From NCBI RefSeq assembly GCF_001556865.1, contig NZ_LSJY01000034.1, forward strand, positions 1 through 17,555: 17,555 nt of DNA. Reading direction: 5' to 3'. The notes beneath the pieces are model-generated. The model did no database searches and was not told the DNA's origin. It saw nothing but the letters and a program-made list of their open reading frames with translations. The stretch's first letter is position 1, and each line of letters begins with the position of its first letter. Below are positions 7,242-14,494 of the stretch, piece by piece. The translations under genes and the position numbers were made by a program. The DNA comes from Sphingobium sp. CCH11-B1. Lineage in GTDB: Bacteria > Pseudomonadota > Alphaproteobacteria > Sphingomonadales > Sphingomonadaceae.

Positions 7242-7463
7242 TTAGATGACGGCGTAAACTGCGCCGCTGGGGAGCTGGTACAGCGCTCCGATCGTCAGGC
7301 CGGCAGCGAGGGCTGCGGCGTTGCTGTTATGCTTCGGGAGGGGGACTTGTGGGCCGGGAGGCCCCGGAGGCCCCTGGGGTCCGATGTCGCCAGGGTCGCC
7401 CTTCGGGCCTACTAGGCGCTGGTCGTCATCCCCGTAAAATGAAGTGCGTGCAAGGTCTGTCAT
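7242..7463 (-). CDS. Collagen-like mini-fibre protein
   Basis: This 73-residue protein starts at ATG 7463, two bases after the adaptor gene's stop; an ORF start 18 codons upstream would run into the adaptor gene and is rejected. Residues 8-10 are SFY, followed eight residues later by a collagen-like run (19-38, GPKGDPGDIGPQGPPGPPGP). A C-terminal block (about 46-73, AALAAGLTIGALYQLPSGAVYAV) resembles the small LYxxxxG end domain found at the tips of some phage fibres. Its N-terminal half matches that of the 1080-residue fibre encoded next, including the spacing between SFY and the Gly-X-Y run, so the two probably dock on the same virion site. It could be a short tail fibre or a tip decoration. 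The collagen motif is certain, the role inferred. Confidence 0.8.
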   Translation of the reverse strand: MTDLARTSFYGDDDQRLVGPKGDPGDIGPQGPPGPPGPQVPLPKHNSNAAALAAGLTIGALYQLPSGAVYAVI

Positions 7464-7465
7464 GC

Positions 7466-8080
7466 TTAGAAATCCCCGGTGCCCGCAGGCATCGGAATAG
7501 TGATGCGACCGCCCCACTTCTCATTGATGTTCTGATCTTCCAGGGCTTCGATGTAACCGCGAGCCCGCGCGGCGTACCGCTGGGCGTGATTGTCCTCCAT
7601 CTGGAAGAAGTCTGCCGCTAGGCCGGCTGCCGTGTACACGACGGCGTTAGGTGCCGCTCGGGTCCACGTGTTCTCATCGTCATCATTGAGGAGCGCTTCG
7701 GACTGGGAGTAATAGTGGAGGTAGACGCGGGTCCCTGGGGCCGGCGTGGGCCGCAGAAGCCAGCGGTTCGACACCTTCACGAAGTGCGTGGGGACGCCGC
7801 CGATGTCGGGCACCTTCAGGAAGTTGGAAATGTCGGCTTGGTCCAGCTCTTGCTGGTCCGTGAATATGTTGATCGTCTCCAGGAAATTCCGGGGGACGAA
7901 CATGGCGTTCTTCTCGCCGTCCCATTCGGACTGGGAGAGGACGAGCTCCATGGGGCCGATGCGAACCTCTCTCTCCATGTCGGCCACTGCATCAGTGATG
8001 AAGCTACCGGCGAGCTGGTCCGTGAGGTCCCTGCGGTTGATGAGCGCCCGCAGCCGCGCTTTGCAGTCGCCGAAGTTCAT
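7466..8080 (-). CDS. Head-tail adaptor (SU10/P22 gp4-like)
   Basis: The protein is 204 residues. It is predicted to be mainly alpha-helical at both ends (MNFGDCKARLRALINRRDL near the start, an Ala-rich helix with FFQMEDNHAQRYAARARGYIEALE near 155-185) around a beta-rich middle (about 85-130, LKVPDIGGVPTHFVKVSNRW and VYLHYYSQSE). This pattern fits the adaptor family that usually accompanies SU10-type capsids and forms a ring under the portal to receive the tail. The ATG overlaps the TAA of the preceding gene by one base (TAATG). Its place just after the capsid genes agrees with the role. The assignment rests on pattern and context, since no catalytic residues exist to check. Confidence 0.75.
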   Translation of the reverse strand: MNFGDCKARLRALINRRDLTDQLAGSFITDAVADMEREVRIGPMELVLSQSEWDGEKNAMFVPRNFLETINIFTDQQELDQADISNFLKVPDIGGVPTHFVKVSNRWLLRPTPAPGTRVYLHYYSQSEALLNDDDENTWTRAAPNAVVYTAAGLAADFFQMEDNHAQRYAARARGYIEALEDQNINEKWGGRITIPMPAGTGDF

Positions 8081-8445
8081 TAGAAGTTCTTCGACGAGAC
8101 TTGGAAGGCGCTGAGGTCCTCAAGGCGCAGCTTGGCCATGATGATCGATGCTGCGTTCGGGTCTCCGGAGCTAATCAACTCCATCATGTCGAAGCCTTCG
8201 CGCTGCCACTTGTTGACGACGGCGACCGGGATGCGGGCCAGATGGACCTTTTCGAGGTCGTCACCCTTCGTAAGGGCGCTGAAGGACTGGGCGTCCTGCC
8301 AATTCCGCTTGGCGGCTACGCGGTCAAGGAAGCCCTGGGGAATATGCTGCGCCGAAACGATGGTCCCGGTGACCTCAAAGTCGCCATTCACCGTCTCGGG
8401 GATGAAATCTTCGTCAAGGCCGACGAAGGTGTATTGGGTATTCAT
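8080..8445 (-). CDS. Hypothetical protein between capsid and adaptor
   Basis: The protein is 121 residues with a mixed alpha/beta look: a beta-rich N-terminus (QYTFVGLDEDF and GDFEVTGTIVSA), then helical segments ending in MAKLRLEDLSAF. There is no signal peptide, membrane segment or recognised motif. It starts at ATG 8445, about 20 bases downstream of the terminator that follows the capsid gene, and overlaps the adaptor start by one base. By position it may be a minor capsid, decoration or head-completion component, but I do not recognise the family. Confidence 0.72.
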   Translation of the reverse strand: MNTQYTFVGLDEDFIPETVNGDFEVTGTIVSAQHIPQGFLDRVAAKRNWQDAQSFSALTKGDDLEKVHLARIPVAVVNKWQREGFDMMELISSGDPNAASIIMAKLRLEDLSAFQVSSKNF

Positions 8446-8465
8446 TCAGTCTCGGTTGGGGGATG

Positions 8466-8499
8466 AAAAGAAAACCCCACGACCCGAAGGCCATGGGGT
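8466..8499 (-). terminator. Intrinsic terminator directly after the major capsid gene
   Basis: On the minus strand an 11-bp stem (arms 8489-8499 and 8474-8484, including two G-T pairs) is capped by the very stable UUCG tetraloop closed by C-G. It is followed by TTTTCTTTT (8474-8466). This is a textbook intrinsic terminator, 17 bases after the capsid stop codon. Because more genes follow on the same strand, it probably sets a step-down in expression after the capsid protein. Confidence 0.92.
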
Positions 8500-8516
8500 C
8501 TCTCGGGGGTCTGCGA

Positions 8517-9425
8517 TTACTCGCCGATGCCCTTAACCAGCGTCGAAGCCTTGAAGTTGTTGTGCTGGAGACCGTACTCGCCGGCCAGCATGATCTTCGT
8601 ATTGTCGCCGGTCTTCGCGAGGGTCTCACGGAACCAGCCACGGCCCTTCAGGGTGACGCCCTTCCAGTCCTCGGGGTTCCACAGGAGGCCGAAGTCCGCC
8701 TTCATTTCCCGGTTGGTTTCGATGGTCAGCGTGCCAAGGGCGGTCGTGTACACGTCAACGACATGCACGATTTCCTTGGCACCCTTGCCGGTCACTTCGC
8801 GGGTCCGCGAGGCGTTGCCGTCGAACTCCGCCGTCTGTTCGGCGACGTACGGGGCCACCATGAACCGGCGAGCCTGCCCGCCTTCGTCAAAGTTCTTCTT
8901 GATCGCCTTGCGGAGGGTGACCTCCTGGATCGGACGGGCGGTGCCGGCGTTCGAATTGTCGATGATGGAGCCGGCGTCGATCAGCTTCGAGACCGAGGCG
9001 TGGCGACGGGCGACCGTGTTGGAGCCGAGGACGGCCGCCTGATCGACACCTACGCAAGCGCGTTCGCGGTCCAGCTTCAGGGCCTTGCCCTTCTTGACGA
9101 TCTGGCGGGCCAGTTCGCTCTTGCGGCCGTAGTGTTCCGTCGCTTCCAGCGAGCCCGACAGGCGGATGGTGCGCGAGAAAATCTGAGTGGTGTTCGAACG
9201 CATCTGAGTGGTCGTCAGGTCTTCTTCGGTCGCGTCGAAGCCTTCGACCTGGGCGTTATCCTTGCCGCCCTCCTGCTCGTCTTCCTGCCACTCGTAGGTC
9301 TTCTGGCTGACGGTGCGGTTCGAGAGCGAGCTGGTGAAGGGGGTTTCGTGCTTATTCAGCATCGAAATGACGTCGCTGACGTCTTCCTTCGCGCCGACGC
9401 TGTCATAAGTCTGGAAAGTAGCCAT
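8517..9425 (-). CDS. Major capsid protein, SU10 family (DUF5309)
   Basis: The protein is 302 residues. The N-terminal pattern is diagnostic for the SU10/DUF5309 capsid family: KEDVSDVISMLNKHETPFTSSL, then YEWQEDE, then NAQVEGFDA, then NTTQIFSRTIRLSGSLEA, then GRKSELARQIVKKGKALKLD. The later part (RFMVAPYVAEQTAEF, VVDVYTTALGTLTIETNR, WKGVTLKGRGWF) fits the P-domain and end strands of this HK97-fold family. It builds the icosahedral head. It follows the scaffold gene, as expected, and is closed by a strong terminator. There is no clear ribosome-binding site before the ATG (upstream bases AGTAAGAATACCCAAAACAC), odd for what should be the most abundant product. The product call is secure. Confidence 0.93.
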   Translation of the reverse strand: MATFQTYDSVGAKEDVSDVISMLNKHETPFTSSLSNRTVSQKTYEWQEDEQEGGKDNAQVEGFDATEEDLTTTQMRSNTTQIFSRTIRLSGSLEATEHYGRKSELARQIVKKGKALKLDRERACVGVDQAAVLGSNTVARRHASVSKLIDAGSIIDNSNAGTARPIQEVTLRKAIKKNFDEGGQARRFMVAPYVAEQTAEFDGNASRTREVTGKGAKEIVHVVDVYTTALGTLTIETNREMKADFGLLWNPEDWKGVTLKGRGWFRETLAKTGDNTKIMLAGEYGLQHNNFKASTLVKGIGE

Positions 9426-9483
9426 AGTGTTTTGGGTATTCTTACTGAGAAAAGGGTATTGTTTGGGGTGAGGCGGGAGCTTG

Positions 9484-10407
9484 TTAGCCCCAGCGCCCCA
9501 TGAGTGCGGCTACCGCGTCATCGGAGGACCCGGAGGCCTCCAGTCGCGCGATTGCCTTCTTGGCGTTGACGGCTTTGGCGGTTGCCGCAGGCTGGCGATT
9601 GCCGCCCTTGATGACCTTTGTCGGAGCGTCATTGACCTTCTGGGTCGCGACCTTCTCCGCCCGATCGTGCAGCATCGCCTTGCGGATGAGCTTGAGGACC
9701 TTGGCGTTCGTGACGGTCGCCAGTTCGGCGGCGTCGAGGCCCTGAGTGGCACCGTAGGCGAGGACCTCCTGGTGCATTGCGTCATTCCAGCCAGGAACGT
9801 CGGCAGACAGCTCGCGGGTCGCGGCTGCCTTGGCGGCCTCATTCACGGACGCGCGGCGCTCGGTAAAGGTTTGCTCGAAGCCCTTGGCGGCGTCAGTCAG
9901 CTTGCGGTACTTGTCCGCCAGCTTGGCGGCCTGCTGCCGGTGCCACTGGAAGAGCTCGGGCTCCAGGTTTTGCTGGGCCACCAGCCAGTCGATGTCCGCG
10001 TACGGGGCCAGTTCTTCTTCCACCATCTCCAGGGCGACCTGGAGCGTGGCGGCAGCCTGCCCGCCCGCCATTTCGATCTCGCGGCCCTGTCGGGTAAGTT
10101 CGGCCTCTTGGCCTGCGAGAGCCTTGAGGCTCCCGAGGGTGACTTTCTGGGCCTCGCCGCCGATGAGGACTTCTACTTCTGCGTCGTCCGTGAGGGGCTG
10201 CGGGGCCGGAGGGTCGCCCGCTTCGTCGCCGTCGTCGGGATCATCGTTCCCTTCATCGCCTTCATCGCCGTCGTCGGTATGGTCGTCCGGGTCCGGCCCT
10301 TCAGGATCATCGGACGGGTCAGCGGGATTGCCGCCGTTCGCGTCTTCGTCATTCGCCGGAGGCTCGAAGGAAGCCATGAGGGCCGCTTCGGCTGCCTCTT
10401 CGGACAT
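9484..10407 (-). CDS. Capsid scaffolding protein
   Basis: The protein is 307 residues from the ATG at 10407. The N-terminal region (about 19-65) is extremely acidic, almost only Asp, Glu, Gly and Pro; the middle (about 90-200) is helical with likely coiled coil (EAELTRQGREIEMAGGQ); the C-terminus (about 240-290) is basic, with several Lys and Arg. Acidic and helical regions with a basic, capsid-binding C-terminal end are typical of phage scaffolds such as the P22 type. The location between portal and capsid is the canonical one. I prefer ATG 10407 because GGAG lies eight bases upstream. The frame is open to a TTG at 10461 that overlaps the previous stop codon and would add 18 residues; that coupled start remains possible. 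Confidence 0.85.
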   Translation of the reverse strand: MSEEAAEAALMASFEPPANDEDANGGNPADPSDDPEGPDPDDHTDDGDEGDEGNDDPDDGDEAGDPPAPQPLTDDAEVEVLIGGEAQKVTLGSLKALAGQEAELTRQGREIEMAGGQAAATLQVALEMVEEELAPYADIDWLVAQQNLEPELFQWHRQQAAKLADKYRKLTDAAKGFEQTFTERRASVNEAAKAAATRELSADVPGWNDAMHQEVLAYGATQGLDAAELATVTNAKVLKLIRKAMLHDRAEKVATQKVNDAPTKVIKGGNRQPAATAKAVNAKKAIARLEASGSSDDAVAALMGRWG

Positions 10408-10457
10408 ACCGGGGTCTCCGGCGTCCTGCGTTAGGATGGTCAAGTGTGAGGTTTCTC

Positions 10458-10769
10458 TCAATAGTCGCCGAATGAGCTGTCCGTGAGGGGCTCATCTTCG
10501 GCTTGGGCTTCAGCCTGGGCCAGAATGGTCTCGGCGCGGGCTTTCAGGGCTCTGAGCTCCACCGTGACGGCGGAGAGGCCCCGAGATAGGTTGTAAGCGT
10601 CCTCGCGAGCTTCGCGGGCAGAGGGTTCGCTTGTCAGGATGCCTTCGGCGCACTGGGCGCGGACGGCTTCGATCGCCGTGAGGAACACGGGGTTCGCGAG
10701 GAGGGACCCTGCGGCCTCCCCCTCGTCTACCGCCTGCTGTTCTTCGTCGGTCAGGACGAGAATGGCCAT
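10458..10769 (-). CDS. Small acidic helical protein between portal and scaffold
   Basis: The protein is 103 residues, Ala- and Glu-rich and probably all helical (LTDEEQQAVDEGEAAGSLL; VTVELRALKARAETILAQAEAQAEDE), without Trp or a membrane segment. It starts two bases after the portal stop. Short proteins at this place are common in P22- and T7-like head operons and are usually unassigned. It could help scaffold or portal assembly. I do not recognise a family; that it is a real gene is well supported by the tight spacing. Confidence 0.75.
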   Translation of the reverse strand: MAILVLTDEEQQAVDEGEAAGSLLANPVFLTAIEAVRAQCAEGILTSEPSAREAREDAYNLSRGLSAVTVELRALKARAETILAQAEAQAEDEPLTDSSFGDY

Positions 10770-10771
10770 GG

Positions 10772-12811
10772 TTATCCGTTCGGGCTGATAATCGCGGACG
10801 ACTTCTTGTTCTCCACCGGAGTCTGCGTTGCCTGGAAGGCTGCAAGCTCGGTTTCGGCCTGGGAAATGTCGATCCGGTTGTCCGTCTCTGCGTCCTTGCG
10901 GTCCGCTTCGCGGGTCTTAAGTGCCAGCTCGGCTTCCTGCTGAATTTCCTTGAGCTGCGCTTCGAAGGTTTCCACCTCTGCCTTGTGCTGGAAGGTGCTT
11001 TCCTTGAGCGCGATTTCGCGTTCCAGAATTTCGATTTCCTTCTGGAGCTTCTGAATTTCAAGCTCGGTCTTGGGGTCCGGCTTGGGCGGCTCTAGGGTCG
11101 CGGGGTCCGCGATGAAGTCGGCGACGTTCTTGTGGCCCTTGATCTCCAGGACCTTCGAGATGACCGTATAGGCCTTCCCGTCGTCATAGAGACGCGGGTG
11201 GTTTTGCGTCATGTACCTGTCGTACGTCAGGAGCTCTTCGGCCTGTACGGCCCGCTCATCGTACCCCAAGGTCATGTCGATCCTGAGGTCCGTACGACGT
11301 CGCCAGGACTGCGGAGTGACCTCCACGTAGCTACCGGCGATCTCAAGGATGCGCGTGCGGTCCCGTTCGATCCCGATGGCGTAGACCTTCAGGTACAGCT
11401 TGGTCAGGAATTGGCTCGCGAAGTGGCGGGCGGCGACCTTGCTGCGGACCTGGGAATTGCTCGTGAGCTGTTCCACAAGGCCTTGGCTGTTTTGATGGGA
11501 CAGCGCCTTCTTATCGAGGCCCTGGGAGAGCCGCGAGATGCCGGTCGTATCCTCGCGGGCCTGATCGACCATGCCGATCGTCTGGAGGACGTAGGGGTTA
11601 ATCGGGGTCTGCGGGAGCGGCGCTACTGACGTGTTGACGTCCCGGACGTTGACGATGCCGCCTCGCCGGTTGTCGATCAGCTCGCGGGGGTTTTGAACCC
11701 CACCACGGGCGACTTGCCAGCGGGGGTTGGTCGCCTCCACGGCTTGTTCGATAATCGCGCGGGTCAGCGTGGTCTTAGTGTTGGCGTGCTGGATCACCCG
11801 GCTCGCAAAGTTGCCGCCGTAGAAGCTGTGAGGCTCCGGCTGCATGGAGTAAGTGACAAACGGGTGGCAGGCCACCTTGGCCTTCTCAAGCAACGTGCGG
11901 CCAACGTGTACGACCTTCCACAGGGATTGCCTCCCCGTGCCCTCTGCGTCGATCCGGATATAGCTTTCCGTGACGGTGCAGAGCCGTCCCGCTTCGTCCT
12001 CGCTGTCGTTGTCGAAGGTGGCGTTTATGAGCTCGCCATCCCGGACTTGGCGCTCCTCATCGAACAGGAGGGCGTCATCGGCGCCGGTGATAGTGTACAC
12101 GACGTCCAGCGAGTAGCCGGCGTCCACTAGATCCCCGAGGGTGGCGACGTAGCGGTGACCCACATAGGGGGCGCTATCCAGGTCGGTAAACCGGCCAGCC
12201 ACCACGAACTCCTCAGGGGGCACGAGCTCAATACGGGTCTGGGATACATCCTCCACCCTTTCGAACTCCCCGGAGACCAGGTTGTCCTTAACGGTCGGCT
12301 TGGTCGTCAGGCGGACCGAGGGGTCAGCGAGAAGCTGATTTACCGCCTCGGCGGGCTGATCTTCAAACCGATGGGTCGTACTGATCTCGCCGGGGTCCCA
12401 ATAGACCTTGGCGATGCCGATGCGGTGCATTGCGCTATCGTGGACGGCACCGTTGATGATGCCTGGGCCGTCGTTTAGGCGGAATACCACATGCTCGCAG
12501 TATTCCGTGGCCTGCTTGGCCAAGGCGACGTCTTCGGCGTTCTGAGGCGCGAAGGAGACGATATTGGAGCCCGCGCTAAACGCTTCGGTAATCTGGGCCT
12601 TCTGAGCTTCTACGCTCTCATAGACGTCTTGCGATACGAACTTGGACCCGCCTTCGCGGAGCGGAAAGGGCTTCTTGCCCTGGTAGTACATCGTGACGTC
12701 TTCCCGTTCCTTCTTCAGGTTCAGGTTGACGAAGGTCGAGCCTTGCTCGGCCCTTGCCACGCACGCGCCCACCAACTCCTCATCGCTGAGGACGCGGGGC
12801 TTCAATTTCAT
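10772..12811 (-). CDS. Portal protein, P22-like
   Basis: The protein is 679 residues, close to the size of P22-type portals. It forms the dodecameric ring at one head vertex through which DNA is packed and released. Visible portal features include an N-terminal helical region with MYYQGKKPFPLREGGSKFVSQDVYESVEAQKAQITEAF, the core strands around VYWDPG and PPEEFVVAG, and a region with TLTRAIIEQAVEATNPRWQVARGG followed by the crown helices (SQGLDKKALSHQNSQGLVEQL). Residues about 580-660 are one long charged helix (ELEIQKLQKEIEILEREIAL onward), matching the extended C-terminal barrel known in P22. It begins seven bases after the terminase stop, with AGGAA as a modest ribosome-binding site. The portal identity is firm, the P22-like subtype is by pattern. 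Confidence 0.9.
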   Translation of the reverse strand: MKLKPRVLSDEELVGACVARAEQGSTFVNLNLKKEREDVTMYYQGKKPFPLREGGSKFVSQDVYESVEAQKAQITEAFSAGSNIVSFAPQNAEDVALAKQATEYCEHVVFRLNDGPGIINGAVHDSAMHRIGIAKVYWDPGEISTTHRFEDQPAEAVNQLLADPSVRLTTKPTVKDNLVSGEFERVEDVSQTRIELVPPEEFVVAGRFTDLDSAPYVGHRYVATLGDLVDAGYSLDVVYTITGADDALLFDEERQVRDGELINATFDNDSEDEAGRLCTVTESYIRIDAEGTGRQSLWKVVHVGRTLLEKAKVACHPFVTYSMQPEPHSFYGGNFASRVIQHANTKTTLTRAIIEQAVEATNPRWQVARGGVQNPRELIDNRRGGIVNVRDVNTSVAPLPQTPINPYVLQTIGMVDQAREDTTGISRLSQGLDKKALSHQNSQGLVEQLTSNSQVRSKVAARHFASQFLTKLYLKVYAIGIERDRTRILEIAGSYVEVTPQSWRRRTDLRIDMTLGYDERAVQAEELLTYDRYMTQNHPRLYDDGKAYTVISKVLEIKGHKNVADFIADPATLEPPKPDPKTELEIQKLQKEIEILEREIALKESTFQHKAEVETFEAQLKEIQQEAELALKTREADRKDAETDNRIDISQAETELAAFQATQTPVENKKSSAIISPNG

Positions 12812-12818
12812 GGGGTTC

Positions 12819-14480
12819 CTAGATCATTTCAAAATAGAGGTCGTCAGAGCTTTGGACCAGCTCCCAGCATCCCTCGTGAATGTGGTTCGCGATCGCCAGG
12901 GCCATCACACAATCGTCGTGGCAGCCTACTTCGGCTTCGATTTTCCCGCTTTTCGGGTCCGCCACGAAGGTAGTCATTTCGGTAATCGTGGGGGCGTCGT
13001 TAAGGAGTATGGTCTCGTCTCGGACCGCCTGCCGCAGCTCGTCGATGATGAGCGGCCGGGTCTTGACGTCCGTGTAGAAGCCCAGCTCCTCGCGGGTCTC
13101 TTCCGTCTTCCGGTCGTAGACTTCACGGGTATAGAGGTTGTCGTAGGTCTTGAGCTCGCCGGCCACCATGACCCCCGTCTTGTACAGAAGGGTGTTGGGC
13201 AGGATGCCGTGATTGTTGAACTCGATAGCCATACGGGCTTCGTTGAACAGATGGCCCAGGTGATACAGGATGGTCGCCAGATAGTCCGGTTCGACCTTTC
13301 CGCGCCACACGGCCACTTGCCGCTTATGGCGGTCGAGTACCTGCGCCACGGACCAGTCGCCTTCGGAGTTGTCTTGTTCCCCGCCCGTCCCTTTCGAGAC
13401 GTCAACGCCTATGGTGTAATCCATCCTCGGGTCGATCTCGCGGTACAGCAAGAGCCGGCCACGCGGATTGACCGCCATGGTCTGCTCGATCGGGTCGTAA
13501 TCCATCCGGTGGACGATGCCGTCCGCTTCAAGCGAGGACAGCTTTTCCATGCGTTCGGCGAGCTTCGTGAGATTGAACACCGGAGCGCCCGAGGTGAGGA
13601 AGGCATCCTCCGGGAAAGTTGGGTATTCCTGTTTAAACAGGTCAGGTCCGTCCAGCGCCACCTTTCGGCGACGGAACAGCAATTGCCCGTCAGTCAGGGC
13701 CTCGCCGTAGACCTCAAGGACCTTGGCGCAATAGTCGTCCTCCTCCAGGGTTCGTTCAAACCCCTCGGGAGGATCGGCGGTATATTTCGGGTCCTCAAAC
13801 CACGGTGCGAAGTACGCCAAGTACCCCGAGGTGCCCGCAACGGCTTCTCGCCAAGCCTCATAGAATGGGCCGGACATGCCGCGAGCGGTACTCTCGATAA
13901 AGACGAAGGTGTCGTCCACCTCAGGGATGGCCTGGAGGAGACCGTTCATGATCTCTTTCGCCTTCAACTTGGGCCAGAGGCCGACTTCGGATAGGTGCGC
14001 GGCCTGGAGGGTTTCGCCGCGTCCAATCGTGTCCGCGCCGGCAGTGGCCACCATGTAACCACTGTCCAGCTTGTCGAACTTCAGTTCCTTGGAGTTGGCC
14101 CGCTCGGTGGACGGCCGCAGGAAGTCGGGGACCTCCTTGTGGTAACGCTTCGTCATGTCGAAAAGCGCCGTGGATGCCTCGCCCTTGTGGGTGACGACGA
14201 TCCCTTTCGTTGCGCGGTGCTGGCTGATCCACCAGTACAGGAAGCCGCCCACCATCGTCGAAAACCCGAGCTGGCGGGCCTTGAGGATGACAATGCGGAT
14301 GCGGCCAGTTTCCTCCCATTGGCAGAGGGCCGCGTCCAAGAGCCGCTTCTGTGCTCTATTGAGCTTAAAGGGGACGATCTTGGCTTCTTTGGTCCTGATC
14401 TTCAGGGCCTTGGAGGCGTAGAACTCAAAGTCTTTGTAAAGTCTACGCCTCGTCGCCTTGCGGCGCTCTTCTGGCGTCAT
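12819..14480 (-). CDS. terL: Terminase large subunit
   Basis: This 553-residue packaging motor has an N-terminal ATPase and a C-terminal nuclease. The Walker A variant is LKARQLGFST (66-75) and the Walker B region AAHLSEVG (160-167) has the catalytic Glu. IESTARG (195-201) is a likely coupling motif. The RNase H-like nuclease residues are Asp360 in TIGVDVSKG, Glu420 in MAIEFNNHG, and Asp522-Asp523 in GCHDDCVMALAIA. Length and motif order fit the family. It hydrolyses ATP to drive DNA into the procapsid through the portal encoded next. The ATG lacks a clear ribosome-binding site and follows the SGNH hydrolase gene by 14 bases. The packaging type (cos, headful or terminal repeat) cannot be told by eye. 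Confidence 0.96.
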   Translation of the reverse strand: MTPEERRKATRRRLYKDFEFYASKALKIRTKEAKIVPFKLNRAQKRLLDAALCQWEETGRIRIVILKARQLGFSTMVGGFLYWWISQHRATKGIVVTHKGEASTALFDMTKRYHKEVPDFLRPSTERANSKELKFDKLDSGYMVATAGADTIGRGETLQAAHLSEVGLWPKLKAKEIMNGLLQAIPEVDDTFVFIESTARGMSGPFYEAWREAVAGTSGYLAYFAPWFEDPKYTADPPEGFERTLEEDDYCAKVLEVYGEALTDGQLLFRRRKVALDGPDLFKQEYPTFPEDAFLTSGAPVFNLTKLAERMEKLSSLEADGIVHRMDYDPIEQTMAVNPRGRLLLYREIDPRMDYTIGVDVSKGTGGEQDNSEGDWSVAQVLDRHKRQVAVWRGKVEPDYLATILYHLGHLFNEARMAIEFNNHGILPNTLLYKTGVMVAGELKTYDNLYTREVYDRKTEETREELGFYTDVKTRPLIIDELRQAVRDETILLNDAPTITEMTTFVADPKSGKIEAEVGCHDDCVMALAIANHIHEGCWELVQSSDDLYFEMI

Positions 14481-14494
14481 TCAAAGTATCGGTT

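Noticed and set aside
3984..7463. Diversity-generating retroelement or phase-variable fibre
   Set aside because: No reverse transcriptase gene and no template/variable repeat pair are visible; the fibre repeats are diverged stalk repeats, not short simple-sequence tracts.
8463..9503. 346-residue plus-strand open frame opposite the capsid gene
   Set aside because: It mirrors the SU10-family capsid gene, whose motifs are unmistakable on the minus strand; long antisense frames are expected in GC-rich coding DNA.
9481..10434. 317-residue plus-strand open frame opposite the scaffold gene
   Set aside because: It is a mirror of the acidic scaffold reading frame; its long Val/Ile/Arg run is just the complement of Asp-rich codons.
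12693..13994. 433-residue plus-strand open frame opposite the terminase and portal genes
   Set aside because: It spans the boundary of two firmly identified minus-strand genes and has no family resemblance of its own.
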